64,000 nucleotides of DNA, taken from assembly GCA_051530055.1 (NCBI GenBank), contig CM121343.1, forward strand, positions 4,836,001 to 4,900,000, written 5' to 3'. Below are positions 24,290-35,939 of this stretch, in pieces; the first letter of the stretch is position 1; each line of letters begins with the position of its first letter. Source of the DNA: Neoechinorhynchus agilis. Its lineage: Eukaryota; Acanthocephala. Under the pieces are notes generated by a model. That model searched no databases. It was not told where the DNA came from and saw only the letters and a program-made list of their open reading frames with translations. The position numbers and the translations under genes were made by a program.

Positions 24290-25380
24290 TGGGTCCTCAT
24301 AAACACGCGGTTATGATGAAAATTTTATTAAGGCATTCGGTGAGCGGGGGAAAATAAACTGTGCAAATTTTAGATGCTCTTCTATGAAACATTTCAAGGC
24401 GACGGATTTGTGATTTCGATAGGTTGCAAAAGACGGGATAACTGTAGGCGAGGGAGGGTAAAATAAAGCTGAGGTAAAATCCGCAGAGATCGGGCGAGGG
24501 AATTCCTAAATGGCGGAGGCGTTTGAGGACATAAATTTTAAAGGTATTGCGTTTGAGGGAAAATGTCATATGCGTGATGTTTGATTGAAATTGAAGACCC
24601 ATAATTCTTAGGAAGGTGACTCGTAGGATGTCATTTAGATGCTCGGGGTGGGATGTGCGAGAATGAGGGGATCATTTCGAAGCATTTAGAGAAATTCAGA
24701 CGGAGTTATTGATTGGTGGGGAAATTTCTTATGTGTCTGATTATGAATTTCTTGGGAATTGTCGAAGTTAGTGATGGTTGAGGAAGGGTCATTTGTGTTG
24801 TCAGAGTGGAATGTGCGAACTCTAGAGTTGAACAATTTTATAAAATTGTAGATGTGCTGATCACGTTTCTCCCAGACGGGTAAACGGGGAGATTTTAAAC
24901 GCTGAGGTGGGTGGAGGGAGTAATAAGAGCAGAAGGGTGGTCAGACTTCGTGGGGGGGAGGGAGTTCAGAGGCGGATGAGCAGGCGTCGATATTTGTGAC
25001 CACTTTGTCAAGGTGAGCGTCAAGACGATTTGGAAAGTCAATAAGTTGACGCAACTCGGAGAAGTGTAGAAGAGGAAATAAATTATTGTAGTCCCCTGCA
25101 ATTAAGAAATGGTGTGAATTTGTAGGGTTTATGAGCTCAATCATGGAATTAAGTTGGCGCAAAGAAGACTCAGGACGAGAGGCAGGAGGGCGATCGATGC
25201 CAGCAATGGTGAATTCTCTAAGGCCGTTTCTCAGACTCATCGCTTCAATTAATGAGTCCTTTAGAGTTTCAGTGACTCGTTCAAACCACTTCTTTAGTGC
25301 AACATCAATAAGAGTGGAATACTCCGCCGATTCCCGTTCATTCTTCATTGATTTGTTGAGAGAGTAGACGGTGACGAGAG
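24290..25380 (-). mobile_element. LINE-B, chimeric deleted copy (left arm)
   Basis: The minus strand encodes an endonuclease part (residues such as FTIAGIDRPPASRPESSLRQ, HHFLIAGDYNNLF and LDKVVTNIDACSS, 25348-24941), then RT thumb sequence from about 24602 (LRIMGLQFQSN, FKIYVLKRLRHLGIPSPDLC). The RT palm is missing. The join is at the point where two LINE-B copies in the right arm share identical sequence, so this left-arm element is a recombinant of those two. Confidence 0.8.
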
Positions 25381-26206
25381 AGAGGAAACGAAAATACTTC
25401 GACTATTGCTCTAAGGATAAAAATATTTAAGCAAAACACTCTGCAAGCCAGAGACCGAGAAATAATATTTGATTTAAACTTTTGTTTGATGGTCGCTAAA
25501 TGGAAAGCAATTGAGAGTTTTTGTCGAGAAACCTTGTCTTATCTCTGAATGTTTCGTTACCGTGGATGGGTCCAAAATAACTATCGGATTTTACTCATCG
25601 AAATTAAACTATTTTGTTGGTCTATCTTGGCGCAACAGTGGCAGGTGTTTGAGTTATCAGTCGTCGGTTTCACCGTGCGGAATGCTTCGCACACCTGCAT
25701 GATCACTCGTGTTCCTTTGGGTTTGATCAAATACCCAAAACCAGTGATCGGGAAGTTTTTGTTTCCTGCGGATTCAAAATAAACCACGAATCTCTTTAAA
25801 ACCATAATTTTAAAGACGAACATGTGAATTCCTTTAAAGTAAGATGAAAATCATCAAGGTTACCGCAATATTCAGCCTAAGATACTCTAGGGAAGAAAAT
25901 AGTTAAACCATGTAAATACTTGTTAAGAAACAATAATTTACGGCAACCCCTAAAGGCCATTTTGACATTTGGACATTGCGCCCTTCAATTATATTATAAA
26001 CAGAGGCAGTGAAAATGGAGTCATACAACTACCTACGAATAACCGTGAGGACTCCCAAGAAACGAGTATCATAATTTGTGCTCCAAGTTTGCATTTCCAA
26101 AGGATTCTTTCTATATTTTTCATGATTGATGATGTCATCAGTTCTTAAACGAAAGAATCTTGAACAAGCAATGTCCATTCGCGCTACTCTCTAACTTGCT
26201 GAGATA

Positions 26207-26995
26207 ATGCTGGAGGCGCGTTTGATACAAGGTTCGATTCTTAAGAAGTTGCTGGATTCTATTCACCCGCCAATCACGGATGCAACTTGGGATTGCGAGA
26301 CCAATGGCGTTCATCTCCAAGCGATGGATAACTGTCACACGACGTTGGTATCGTTGATGCTCCGTTCTGATGGGTTCGAGAATTACAGATGTGACCGTCG
26401 AATGAGCCTCAGCATGAATTTACATTCGATGTCAAAAATTCTGAAGTGTGCGGGCACCGATGATGCTATTACGCTTCGTGCGGACGAGGAGAAGGACTCG
26501 GTGACGTTCATTTTCGAGTCTCCTAATGGTGAGCGGATCTGTGAGTACGAGTTAAAGTTGATGGACTTGGCCGGTGAACACTTGAGTATTCCCGATAAGA
26601 AATATCAATGCAAGGTCAAAATGCCCAGTGCCGAGTTTTCAAGAATCATCAAGGATTTGAGCAGTGTTGGCGAAACGGTTCAGATTGACTGTATGAAGGA
26701 TAAGATAAGATATAGTTGCAAAGGAGACCTCGCCAGCGGGAACATCACTCTCGCTCAGAATTGCTCTATCGATAAAGATGACGATTCTATTATTATTCAA
26801 ACAAACGAACAGATTACTCTTACCTTTTCGCTCAAATACCTAATGTACTGCACTAAGGCCAGCTCCCTCTCTACCTCCGTCAGCATGTGCATGTCCACCG
26901 ATACACCGCTAATGGTCGAATATAAGATCGCTGATATTGGCTACATTCGGTATTTTATGGCGCCTAAGATTGAAGAGGATATGGACGAAGATTGA
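26207..26995 (+). CDS. PCNA: PCNA sliding clamp, left-arm copy
   Basis: A single intronless frame of 262 codons with the full PCNA architecture. There are two topologically similar halves joined by the interdomain connecting loop (about residues 117-134, ELKLMDLAGEHLSIPD), and the C-terminal tail MAPKIEE that contacts PIP-box partners. The ubiquitin/SUMO acceptor Lys164 (DCMKD) and Tyr211 (KYLMY) are both present at their usual numbers. PCNA is a homotrimeric ring that tethers DNA polymerases and repair factors in the nucleus. Length equals the family norm (about 261). The start is the ATG in gagataATGctgg, the only one giving the canonical N-terminus. The protein is identical to the copy at 34321-35109. 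Both copies carry at least 800 bp of shared upstream sequence, so both may be expressed. Confidence 0.97.
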   Translation: MLEARLIQGSILKKLLDSIHPPITDATWDCETNGVHLQAMDNCHTTLVSLMLRSDGFENYRCDRRMSLSMNLHSMSKILKCAGTDDAITLRADEEKDSVTFIFESPNGERICEYELKLMDLAGEHLSIPDKKYQCKVKMPSAEFSRIIKDLSSVGETVQIDCMKDKIRYSCKGDLASGNITLAQNCSIDKDDDSIIIQTNEQITLTFSLKYLMYCTKASSLSTSVSMCMSTDTPLMVEYKIADIGYIRYFMAPKIEEDMDED

Positions 26996-26999
26996 AAAC

Positions 27000-27979
27000 A
27001 TAATAGAAACACGTTTGGCTGTAACCTAAACATTCCCCAAGTTGGGCTTATTATTTAAGACATTTTAATGCCTTTTTGCCTCGTATTTACCTTAAGAGCA
27101 TGTGAAAAGTACGGATGGCAACTAAAATTTAATTTGTGCCTTTGTTTTCATTGAACGGTTCGATTCTATGCAGTGCTCTGTAATTTAACAGCTTAAAAGT
27201 TTGAATTCGTTGAACGCGGCCGCACCCAAAACTATTCTGTCAGAATCCTTCATGGATTTAGAATTAGTTGAATCCACCTCGATGTCTAAGCACCACTGAT
27301 TTCATCCACGTTGGTCAGAACTTGGTTTGAGAAGGAATTCCGAAACCTCTTTGGTTCTTGTGCCGACTCCAGACAACCAGCACTTACGGACGTAACCACG
27401 CAGAATTTTGAACCAAAGTTCGAAAATGGCTTTGAGCGAGTTAGTGCAAGAGACCTGCTCGCCGTTTAAAATCCCTCGAATAAGTGATGCGTCGTAAATT
27501 AGGGGCTACACAACCACAATTACTCGCTAAAGCGCTTCATCAGCCTGACGAAAAGGCTCGATTGGGTTACCGGCGCTACATTGCGGGCCGACATCTATAA
27601 GACAATTGAACTGATTTCAGTCGTTAGCTCTGCAGCTTGCAAGCTCAAAGTCCATTGTTTCAATGCAGGTGCGGGAAACGGCAGCCATGCCCAAAGTGCA
27701 CGGAAATTGTGCATCCATTGCACTCTACATGTTACCTACTGACTTGACTGCATGGCTACAAACCGCGCCATTTTTTATCTAGAACCAAATTTTCCTTACA
27801 AAATATCATCTCAGACAAACGGCACTTTAGGGTAAACCTGGTCCCTTAGTTTTTAAAATAGGTACATCCTTTTCGGTTGAAAAAGGTGATAAGTTTTTGT
27901 TGGAGATACAATCGCATAAGACGCCGCTAAATCATTACTTTTAGAGACGTGCTGATTTTTGTTAACAATACACCATTTC
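27000..27979. other. PCNA-U2SURP intergenic DNA (left arm)
   Basis: Mirror of 33337-34316. It should contain the PCNA 3' UTR. A 38-codon open stretch at about 27485-27600 with TQPQLLAKALHQPDEKAR could be transposon-derived but is not identified. Nothing else is recognised. Confidence 0.4.
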
Positions 27980-28125
27980 TTACTCCCTTTCTTGCATATC
28001 CTCCTCTAGCGGCTTCCCGTCTATATCTTCTTCGGTGGAATCATAGGACAGTTTTTCGTGGCTCACTGACCGAACACCATGTTGTTCTCTTGTGTCCTCT
28101 ATGGGTTTCCCATCGATATCGTCTT
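27980..28125 (-). pseudogene. U2SURP: U2SURP 3'-end fragment (left arm)
   Basis: This is the mirror copy of the last ~48 codons and stop of U2SURP (33191-33336), including the DIDGKP repeats. It has no upstream coding part: at 28125 it is cut and joined to the 245-bp satellite. It is therefore a truncated passenger of the inverted duplication and cannot make a U2SURP protein. It may still act as a 3' end for transcripts from the satellite. Confidence 0.92.
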
Positions 28126-30240
28126 ACCCTACCTTACAAGCACCCCTGCAAGCAATATACACCAATTCCCACCAGAAAAGACCTTCCAACCCGCTCACTG
28201 ACATGGGTCAAGGAAACACATAAAACCACTTTGTGCTTTTAACAATACGCGGCTATGAGTTCTGTATGCATCCCAGTCCGGATTCTCAGATACCTGCCAG
28301 AGAGACCAACGAGTTATTTCGTCCCCATTGGTTGTGTGCGTCATCGGCGGTAACGGATTCGAACCCTATGACCCTACCTTACAAGCGCTCCTGCAAGCAA
28401 TAAACACCAATTCCCACCAGAACAGACCTTCCAACCCGCTCACTGACATGGGTCAAGGAAACACATAAAACCACTTTGTGCTTTTAACAATACGCGGCTA
28501 TGAGTTCTGTATGCATCCCAGTCCGGATTCTCAGATACCTGCCAGAGAGACCAACGAGTTATTTCGTCCCCATTGGTTGTGTGCGTCATCGGCGGTAACG
28601 GATTCGAACCCTATGACCCTACCTTACAAGCGCTCCTGCAAGCAATAAACACCAATTCCCACCAGAACGGACCTTCCAAACCGCCCACTGACGGGGGTTA
28701 AGAAAACAGATAAAAGCACTGTGATCTGAACAATACGCTGCTATGAGTTTTGTATGAATCCCCGTCCGGATTTTTTAGATACCTTCCGAAGAGACCAACG
28801 AGTTATTTCGTCCCTACTGGTTGTGTGCGTCATCGGCGGTAACGGATTCGAACCCTACGACCCTACCTTACAAGCGCGCCTGCAAGCAACAAACACCAAT
28901 TCAGACCAGAGCGGACCTTTCAATCCGCCCACTGACATGGGTCAAGGAAAACCATAAAACAACTTTGTGCTCTGAACAATACGCGGCTATGAGTTCTGCA
29001 TGCATGTGCTCTGAACAATACGCGGCTATGAGTTCTGCATGCATCCCTGTCCGGATTCTCAGATACCTCCCGGGGAGACCAACGAGTTATTTCTTCCCCA
29101 TTGGTTGTGTGCGTCATCGGCGGTAACGGATTCGAACCCTATGACCCTACCTTACAAGCGCTCCTGCAAGAAATAAACACCAGTTTCCACCAGAACGGAC
29201 CTTCCAAACCGCCCACTGACACGGGTTAAGAAAACACATAAAACCCCTTTGTGCTCTGAACAATACGCGGCTATGAGTTCTGTATGCATCCCCGCCCGGA
29301 TTTTTTAGATACCCCCCGAAGAGACCAACGAGTTATTTCGTCCCCATTGGTTGTCTGGGTCATCGGCGGTAACGGATTCGAACCCTATGACCCTACCTTA
29401 CAAGCGCTCCTGCAGGCTACAAACACCAATTCCCACCAGAACGGACCTTCTAAGCCGCCCACTGACATGAGTCAAATAAACACATAAAACCACTTTGTGC
29501 TCTGAACAATACGCGGATATGAGTTCTGTATGCATCTCAGTTCGGATTCTCAGATACCTCCCGGGGAGACCAACGAGTTATTTCGTCCCCATTGGTTGTA
29601 GGCGTCATCGGCGGTAACGGATTCGAACCCTATGACCCTACATTACAAGCGCTCCTGCAAGAAATAAACATCAATTCCCACCAGAACGGACCTTCCAACC
29701 CGCCCACTGACATGGGTCAAGGAAACACATAAAACCAATTTGTGCTCTGAACAATACGCGGCTATGAATTCTGTATGCATCCCAGTCCGGATTCTCCGAT
29801 ACCTCCCGGGGAGACCAACGAGTTATTTCGTCCCCATTGGTTGTGTGCGTCATCGGCGTTAACGGAGTCGAACCCTATGACCCTACCTTACAAGCGCTCC
29901 TGCAAGCAATAAACACCAATTCCCACCAGAACGGACATTCCAAACCGCCCACTGACGCGGGTTAAGAAAACAGATAAAACCACTGTGATCTGAACAATAC
30001 GCGGCTATGAGTTCTGCACGAATCCCCGTCCGGATTTTTTAGATACCTCCCGAAGAGACCAACGAGTTATTTCGTCCCCACTGGTTGTGTGCGTCATCGG
30101 CGGTAACGGATTGGAAGCCTATGACCCTACCTTACAAGCGCTCCTGTAAGGAATAAACACCAATTCCCACCAGAACGGACCTTCCAACCCGCCCACTGAC
30201 ATGGGTCAGGGAAACACATAAAACCACTTTGTGCTCTGAG
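28126..30240. repeat. ~245-bp satellite, nine units
   Basis: The landmark cttacaagc...ctcctgcaa recurs at 28136, 28381, 28626, 28870, 29154, 29400, 29645, 29890 and 30134. That is a spacing of 244-246 bp, except one of 284 bp caused by a ~40-bp internal duplication at about 28967-29045. Each unit also carries gagaccaacgagttatttcg and gcggtaacggattcgaaccc. The first unit starts exactly at the inner breakpoint of the left arm; the last ends about 110 bp before the U2SURP start codon. Part of the unit (ctcctgcaagcaataaacac, caattcccac) matches the 3' tail of LINE-B at 37.04 kb and 4.19 kb. Short ORFs inside are by-products. Confidence 0.95.
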
Positions 30241-30349
30241 CCTTATGGGTTTTTTCTTCGACTGGCGCTTAAATACGGTAGAATTCACTGACGTTGGTGA
30301 GCAAGGCTGGCCAATTCGTCATTGTTGGAGCGGTTTAGTGGTGGACACG

Positions 30350-33336
30350 ATGTCGAACGAGAAGTTGCCATGGGGTCTTGATTCGAGTTCTCTGGCCCCG
30401 GGATCTTTGCGTACAATAACTGATGCAAAGATAAGGGCCTTTGAACACGGCGATATGAACAAAACGACGAAGACAATGATGACCAAGAAAGAGCAAGAGG
30501 AATTAAAGCGCAAGCAGGAACAAGAAGCCACTGCTGAGGTCTACAGAGATTTCGTTGCATCGTTTCAAGATTCTGGTTCGGTCAAATCATTTGTTAAGGG
30601 GGATACGATCGCTCAGCTAAACCCAGAAGGGAGTATGCAAGTAAAAAGAGGATCATTGCATCACTTCGAAGGTGAGAGGCCCGCTGCTGCTTATCAAGGC
30701 TCCCGTCAGGATGATTGTGGCTCTAAAAGACAGAAAAGTAATTTGGAAGTATTCAAAGAAGAGTTAAATCGTGATGATTTTTGTGCAATGTTCATAATAT
30801 TTTAAAATTCCTAAGCACTTAAAATTCGAATGTTCTTGTTCCACTGCGACTTCTAGCAAATTTGCATTATCGGAAATCACTGTTTTCAGACAATCATTCA
30901 TTTTAAAATTTTAGTATTTCTTTTAATTTCCTGCTACCTGTCTTTCCGTCAAAAGACGGCTGATCGACTTAACGAAAAATTAGAATCGTGGTGAGGATAC
31001 TTCCGATCAAGAGGACTTAAACATTGACTGGTTAGGCTTCACTGCAATTCTAACTTTATCATACCGAAGGATTTTCTCTCCATTATTGACGAAAAATTGA
31101 TGATCGCGATTGTTTTGTCGGCTTTCCTCTGTAGAAATTGCTACGATCCACGAAAAGGGCTTCAAATGTCTGTGCGAATAGCGTCAAAAGTTTTTTAGAG
31201 CAGCGTTAAGAACTTTGTATTACGAGTTTTGTGGCTTGCGATTCATTACAAGGCCGTTACGTTTTTCAATTTACTTAGCACCAAGGGACACTTAAATCGT
31301 CATAAATAAAGTGGATTCAGAAGGAGCGCGATCGAAGAGCTCCTAAAGGTGATGAAATTCCCAAGATTCAATCTGAGGTATCCTTGCAACTTCCACATGA
31401 TCCACCGCGGCAGTGCTTCTCATGCGATGACCCAAACAGCACAAATATATTCGTCAGCAACTTGGCACCCAGTCTTCGTGAACTGGACGTTATGCGCATA
31501 TTTGGGGCTTACGGCAGCTTAGCGAGTGTAAAGATCATGTACCCCAGGACCGATGAAGAACATTCCAGAGGGACAAATTGTGGCTTTGTTGCTTTCATGT
31601 TGCGCAAAGATGCCGAATCGGCGATTAATGCTCTCAATGGAACTGAGCAGCATGGCCTAAAGATTCGCACTGGTTGGGGAAAATCAATAAGTCTTCCAAA
31701 AGCTCCGTTGTGCATTCCAAATGATGTGTCTCTCAAGAACAACGTATTTCTTCCTCTTGGTGCTCGGTCAAAACTGCCTAATTCAACGACGTTAAGCAAA
31801 ATTGGTGCAGCATTCGGTGGTCAATCAACCATAACCGTGACCATGCCAAGTGACTCAACGACTATTGCTACCATTCATCGAACGATTGAATATGTTATTC
31901 GAGAGGGGCCAGAATTCGAGGAATTGCTCATACAGGAAAAAACGAATGATCTAAATTTGAATTTCCTGTGGGAATACGACTCAGTTGAGCATATCTATTA
32001 TCGATGGAAGCTCTTCTCAATTTTAAATGGTGACAGTGTATTTAGTTGGAAAATAGAGCCGTTCGTGATGTTTGCCGGTGGACGATTATGGATACCACCG
32101 GCACTCCCTGTGCTCACTACAGCACTGGGTTCGGCGGACGAATCTTATGATAAAGATGCTCGATCTGAGTTTAGAAACACCCAGTGTGCTAAGTTTGAAG
32201 TTTCTCTTTTCCGCTGCGAAGAACGTGGGACCGCCATACGACAGTAAGATTAAGTCGAGTCTTCGAATTTTGCTTTCTAACTTTTTGTTCAACCTACTTT
32301 TAGCTCCTCTAACTCTTTTCGTCTCTTCGGTTCATTTTTCTCTTAATATTCAAGTTTCATTTTTCATGCTTTCTTCACTATCTCCTCTATTTTCGTTTTT
32401 ACTTTTCGCATTGAAGCCTCACTTGTAGGCGACAGGATGATTTTAAATTCTATTGCTGATTTTCCAATACTTATGATTTAGTTTAAGAACGGGATGTGCG
32501 TCATGGTAAACACTCGCTCATTTGAATAATTCTTTTGACTATTCATCTCAGTGAAAAAAGCTAATCTAGACAACTTATTTAAGGTTGATCTTCTTAAACA
32601 CTACCGAGATTTCGAAAATCTTCTGTTCAACTTTAAACTCTACACAGATCGTCCAGCTAAATCACATTTGGAGTTCGAGAAAAAACGTGGTCGAATTTCA
32701 GACCGACGAAGGGCAAAGTTAAACCGGAGGTTGAAGAGTCTTACACTTGATCGAGATTCAGTTGCTGAATGTATGATGTTATGTATAGATTATTCTGATA
32801 ATGCTGAACAGGTAATTGATATGATTATTGGCAATATGCTTGATTGCGGCGACGCAACTGAAACGGCCACTGCGATGGCGTTCAGAAAGCTTGCCTATTT
32901 ATTTCTGATCTGCGATGTCCTTTATAATTGCGGTGTTCGAATCGCAAATGCATCATATTATAGAAAAGGGCTCGAGAGAAGATTAGTTGAATTTTTTGAG
33001 CATTTGGGATTGATGTACAAAAACATCTCAAGTCGAATAAGGGCTGAACAATTCAAGTATAAAGTGATGACGTGCTTTAAAGCATGGCATTCCTGTTGCG
33101 TTTATCCCAGTGATTTTCTTGCGCAATTGCAAAGTACATTCCTAAGATACGATAGGGGTTACTTTTCTTCATTATCAATGAAGGATAATGAAGACGATAT
33201 CGATGGGAAACCCATAGAGGACACAAGAGAACAACATGGTGTTCGGTCAGTGAGCCACGAAAAACTGTCCTATGATTCCACCGAAGAAGATATAGACGGG
33301 AAGCCGCTAGAGGAGGATATGCAAGAAAGGGAGTAA
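30350..33336 (+). CDS. U2SURP: U2 snRNP-associated SURP protein (SR140)
   Basis: Three main exon blocks are visible. 30350-30770 gives the conserved N-terminal motif (KIRAFEHGDMNKTT, TKKEQEELKRKQEQEA, YRDFVASF). 31321 to about 32170 gives an RRM (TNIFVSNLAPSLRELD, ASVKIMYPRTDEE, NCGFVAF) and a SURP module (IEYVIREGPEFEELL, HIYYRWKLFSIL). 32552-33336 gives a CID-type helical domain (RDSVAECMMLCID, YLFLICDVLYNCGVRIANASYYRKGLE) and two DIDGKP repeats. The protein binds U2 snRNP and acts in pre-mRNA splicing. The long RS-rich C-terminus of vertebrate SR140 is missing. The first ATG in family register is at 30350. Phases of exons 1 and 2 and of 2 and 3 do not join simply, so a small exon or other splice site may be unseen. 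The right arm begins inside its last exon. Confidence 0.9.
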
Positions 33337-34320
33337 GAAATGGTGTATTGTTAACAAAAATCAGCACGTCTCTAAAAGTAATGATTTAGCGGCGTCTTAT
33401 GCGATTGTATCTCCAACAAAAACTTATCACCTTTTTCAACCGAAAAGGATGTACCTATTTTAAAAACTAAGGGACCAGGTTTACCCTAAAGTGCCGTTTG
33501 TCTGAGATGATATTTTGTAAGGAAAATTTGGTTCTAGATAAAAAATGGCGCGGTTTGTAGCCATGCAGTCAAGTCAGTAGGTAACATGTAGAGTGCAATG
33601 GATGCACAATTTCCGTGCACTTTAGGCATGGCTGCCGTTTCCCGCACCTGCATTGAAACAATGGACTTTGAGCTTGCAAGCTGCAGAGCTAACGACTGAA
33701 ATCAGTTCAATTGTCTTATAGATGTCGGCCCGCAATGTAGCGCCGGTAACCCAATCGAGCCTTTTCGTCAGGCTGATGAAGCGCTTTAGCGAGTAATTGT
33801 GGTTGTGTAGCCCCTAATTTACGACGCATCACTTATTCGAGGGATTTTAAACGGCGAGCAGGTCTCTTGCACTAACTCGCTCAAAGCCATTTTCGAACTT
33901 TGGTTCAAAATTCTGCGTGGTTACGTCCGTAAGTGCTGGTTGTCTGGAGTCGGCACAAGAACCAAAGAGGTTTCGGAATTCCTTCTCAAACCAAGTTCTG
34001 ACCAACGTGGATGAAATCAGTGGTGCTTAGACATCGAGGTGGATTCAACTAATTCTAAATCCATGAAGGATTCTGACAGAATAGTTTTGGGTGCGGCCGC
34101 GTTCAACGAATTCAAACTTTTAAGCTGTTAAATTACAGAGCACTGCATAGAATCGAACCGTTCAATGAAAACAAAGGCACAAATTAAATTTTAGTTGCCA
34201 TCCGTACTTTTCACATGCTCTTAAGGTAAATACGAGGCAAAAAGGCATTAAAATGTCTTAAATAATAAGCCCAACTTGGGGAATGTTTAGGTTACAGCCA
34301 AACGTGTTTCTATTATGTTT
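33337..34320. other. U2SURP-PCNA intergenic DNA (right arm)
   Basis: About 1 kb between two convergent genes, U2SURP (plus) and PCNA (minus). It should hold both 3' UTRs. No coding frame or repeat of note. Confidence 0.4.
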
Positions 34321-35109
34321 TCAATCTTCGTCCATATCCTCTTCAATCTTAGGCGCCATAAAATACCGAATGTAGCCAATATCAGCGATCTTATATTCGA
34401 CCATTAGCGGTGTATCGGTGGACATGCACATGCTGACGGAGGTAGAGAGGGAGCTGGCCTTAGTGCAGTACATTAGGTATTTGAGCGAAAAGGTAAGAGT
34501 AATCTGTTCGTTTGTTTGAATAATAATAGAATCGTCATCTTTATCGATAGAGCAATTCTGAGCGAGAGTGATGTTCCCGCTGGCGAGGTCTCCTTTGCAA
34601 CTATATCTTATCTTATCCTTCATACAGTCAATCTGAACCGTTTCGCCAACACTGCTCAAATCCTTGATGATTCTTGAAAACTCGGCACTGGGCATTTTGA
34701 CCTTGCATTGATATTTCTTATCGGGAATACTCAAGTGTTCACCGGCCAAGTCCATCAACTTTAACTCGTACTCACAGATCCGCTCACCATTAGGAGACTC
34801 GAAAATGAACGTCACCGAGTCCTTCTCCTCGTCCGCACGAAGCGTAATAGCATCATCGGTGCCCGCACACTTCAGAATTTTTGACATCGAATGTAAATTC
34901 ATGCTGAGGCTCATTCGACGGTCACATCTGTAATTCTCGAACCCATCAGAACGGAGCATCAACGATACCAACGTCGTGTGACAGTTATCCATCGCTTGGA
35001 GATGAACGCCATTGGTCTCGCAATCCCAAGTTGCATCCGTGATTGGCGGGTGAATAGAATCCAGCAACTTCTTAAGAATCGAACCTTGTATCAAACGCGC
35101 CTCCAGCAT
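34321..35109 (-). CDS. PCNA: PCNA sliding clamp, right-arm copy
   Basis: A second complete 262-codon PCNA frame on the opposite strand. It encodes the same residues as the copy at 26207-26995, including Lys164, the connecting loop and the MAPKIEE tail. Mirror coordinates sum to 61316 at both ends, so there is no insertion or deletion between the two genes. It converges on U2SURP about 1 kb away. Because this arm is joined to intact U2SURP, this is probably the original locus. Confidence 0.97.
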   Translation of the reverse strand: MLEARLIQGSILKKLLDSIHPPITDATWDCETNGVHLQAMDNCHTTLVSLMLRSDGFENYRCDRRMSLSMNLHSMSKILKCAGTDDAITLRADEEKDSVTFIFESPNGERICEYELKLMDLAGEHLSIPDKKYQCKVKMPSAEFSRIIKDLSSVGETVQIDCMKDKIRYSCKGDLASGNITLAQNCSIDKDDDSIIIQTNEQITLTFSLKYLMYCTKASSLSTSVSMCMSTDTPLMVEYKIADIGYIRYFMAPKIEEDMDED

Positions 35110-35939
35110 TATCTCAGCAAGTTAGAGAGTAGCGCGAATGGACATTGCTTGTTCAAGATTCTTTCGTTTAAGAACTGATGACATCATCAATCATGAAAAA
35201 TATAGAAAGAATCCTTTGGAAATGCAAACTTGGAGCACAAATTATGATACTCGTTTCTTGGGAGTCCTCACGGTTATTCGTAGGTAGTTGTATGACTCCA
35301 TTTTCACTGCCTCTGTTTATAATATAATTGAAGGGCGCAATGTCCAAATGTCAAAATGGCCTTTAGGGGTTGCCGTAAATTATTGTTTCTTAACAAGTAT
35401 TTACATGGTTTAACTATTTTCTTCCCTAGAGTATCTTAGGCTGAATATTGCGGTAACCTTGATGATTTTCATCTTACTTTAAAGGAATTCACATGTTCGT
35501 CTTTAAAATTATGGTTTTAAAGAGATTCGTGGTTTATTTTGAATCCGCAGGAAACAAAAACTTCCCGATCACTGGTTTTGGGTATTTGATCAAACCCAAA
35601 GGAACACGAGTGATCATGCAGGTGTGCGAAGCATTCCGCACGGTGAAACCGACGACTGATAACTCAAACACCTGCCACTGTTGCGCCAAGATAGACCAAC
35701 AAAATAGTTTAATTTCGATGAGTAAAATCCGATAGTTATTTTGGACCCATCCACGGTAACGAAACATTCAGAGATAAGACAAGGTTTCTCGACAAAAACT
35801 CTCAATTGCTTTCCATTTAGCGACCATCAAACAAAAGTTTAAATCAAATATTATTTCTCGGTCTCTGGCTTGCAGAGTGTTTTGCTTAAATATTTTTATC
35901 CTTAGAGCAATAGTCGAAGTATTTTCGTTTCCTCTCTCT

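Larger units (their letters stand above)
23750..28125. repeat. Inverted duplication, left arm (4.38 kb)
   Basis: This segment is the reverse complement of 33191-38884. Mirror positions sum to 61316 from the inner edge out to a 1-bp C-run difference near 24935/36360, then to 61315, and to 62634 in the outermost part because the left arm lacks 1319 bp. Corresponding reading frames in both arms are the same, with only a few differences seen (an A/T residue change in the REL-LINE tail, the C-run, and a C/A change near 24880). The arm carries, from outside in, a REL-LINE tail, LINE-B, PCNA, and the last 146 bp of U2SURP. Its inner end meets the 245-bp satellite, its outer end a truncated RTE LINE. 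Confidence 0.95.

Noticed and set aside
26138-26338. 66-codon minus-strand ORF over the PCNA start (and its mirror at 34978-35178)
   Set aside because: It is antisense to PCNA codons and exists in both arms only because the arms are copies.
27485-27600. Mariner transposase fragment between PCNA and U2SURP
   Set aside because: A TQPQLLAKALHQ stretch hints at it, but no DD(D/E) motif or terminal repeat supports it.
28340-28372. tRNA gene on the minus strand of the 245-bp unit
   Set aside because: A B-box is present, but the T-stem has two mismatched pairs and no acceptor or anticodon arm can be built upstream.
28754-29853. Repeated 60-100 codon ORFs in the 245-bp array
   Set aside because: Same reason: each restarts at the satellite spacing and none has a motif or a consistent start.
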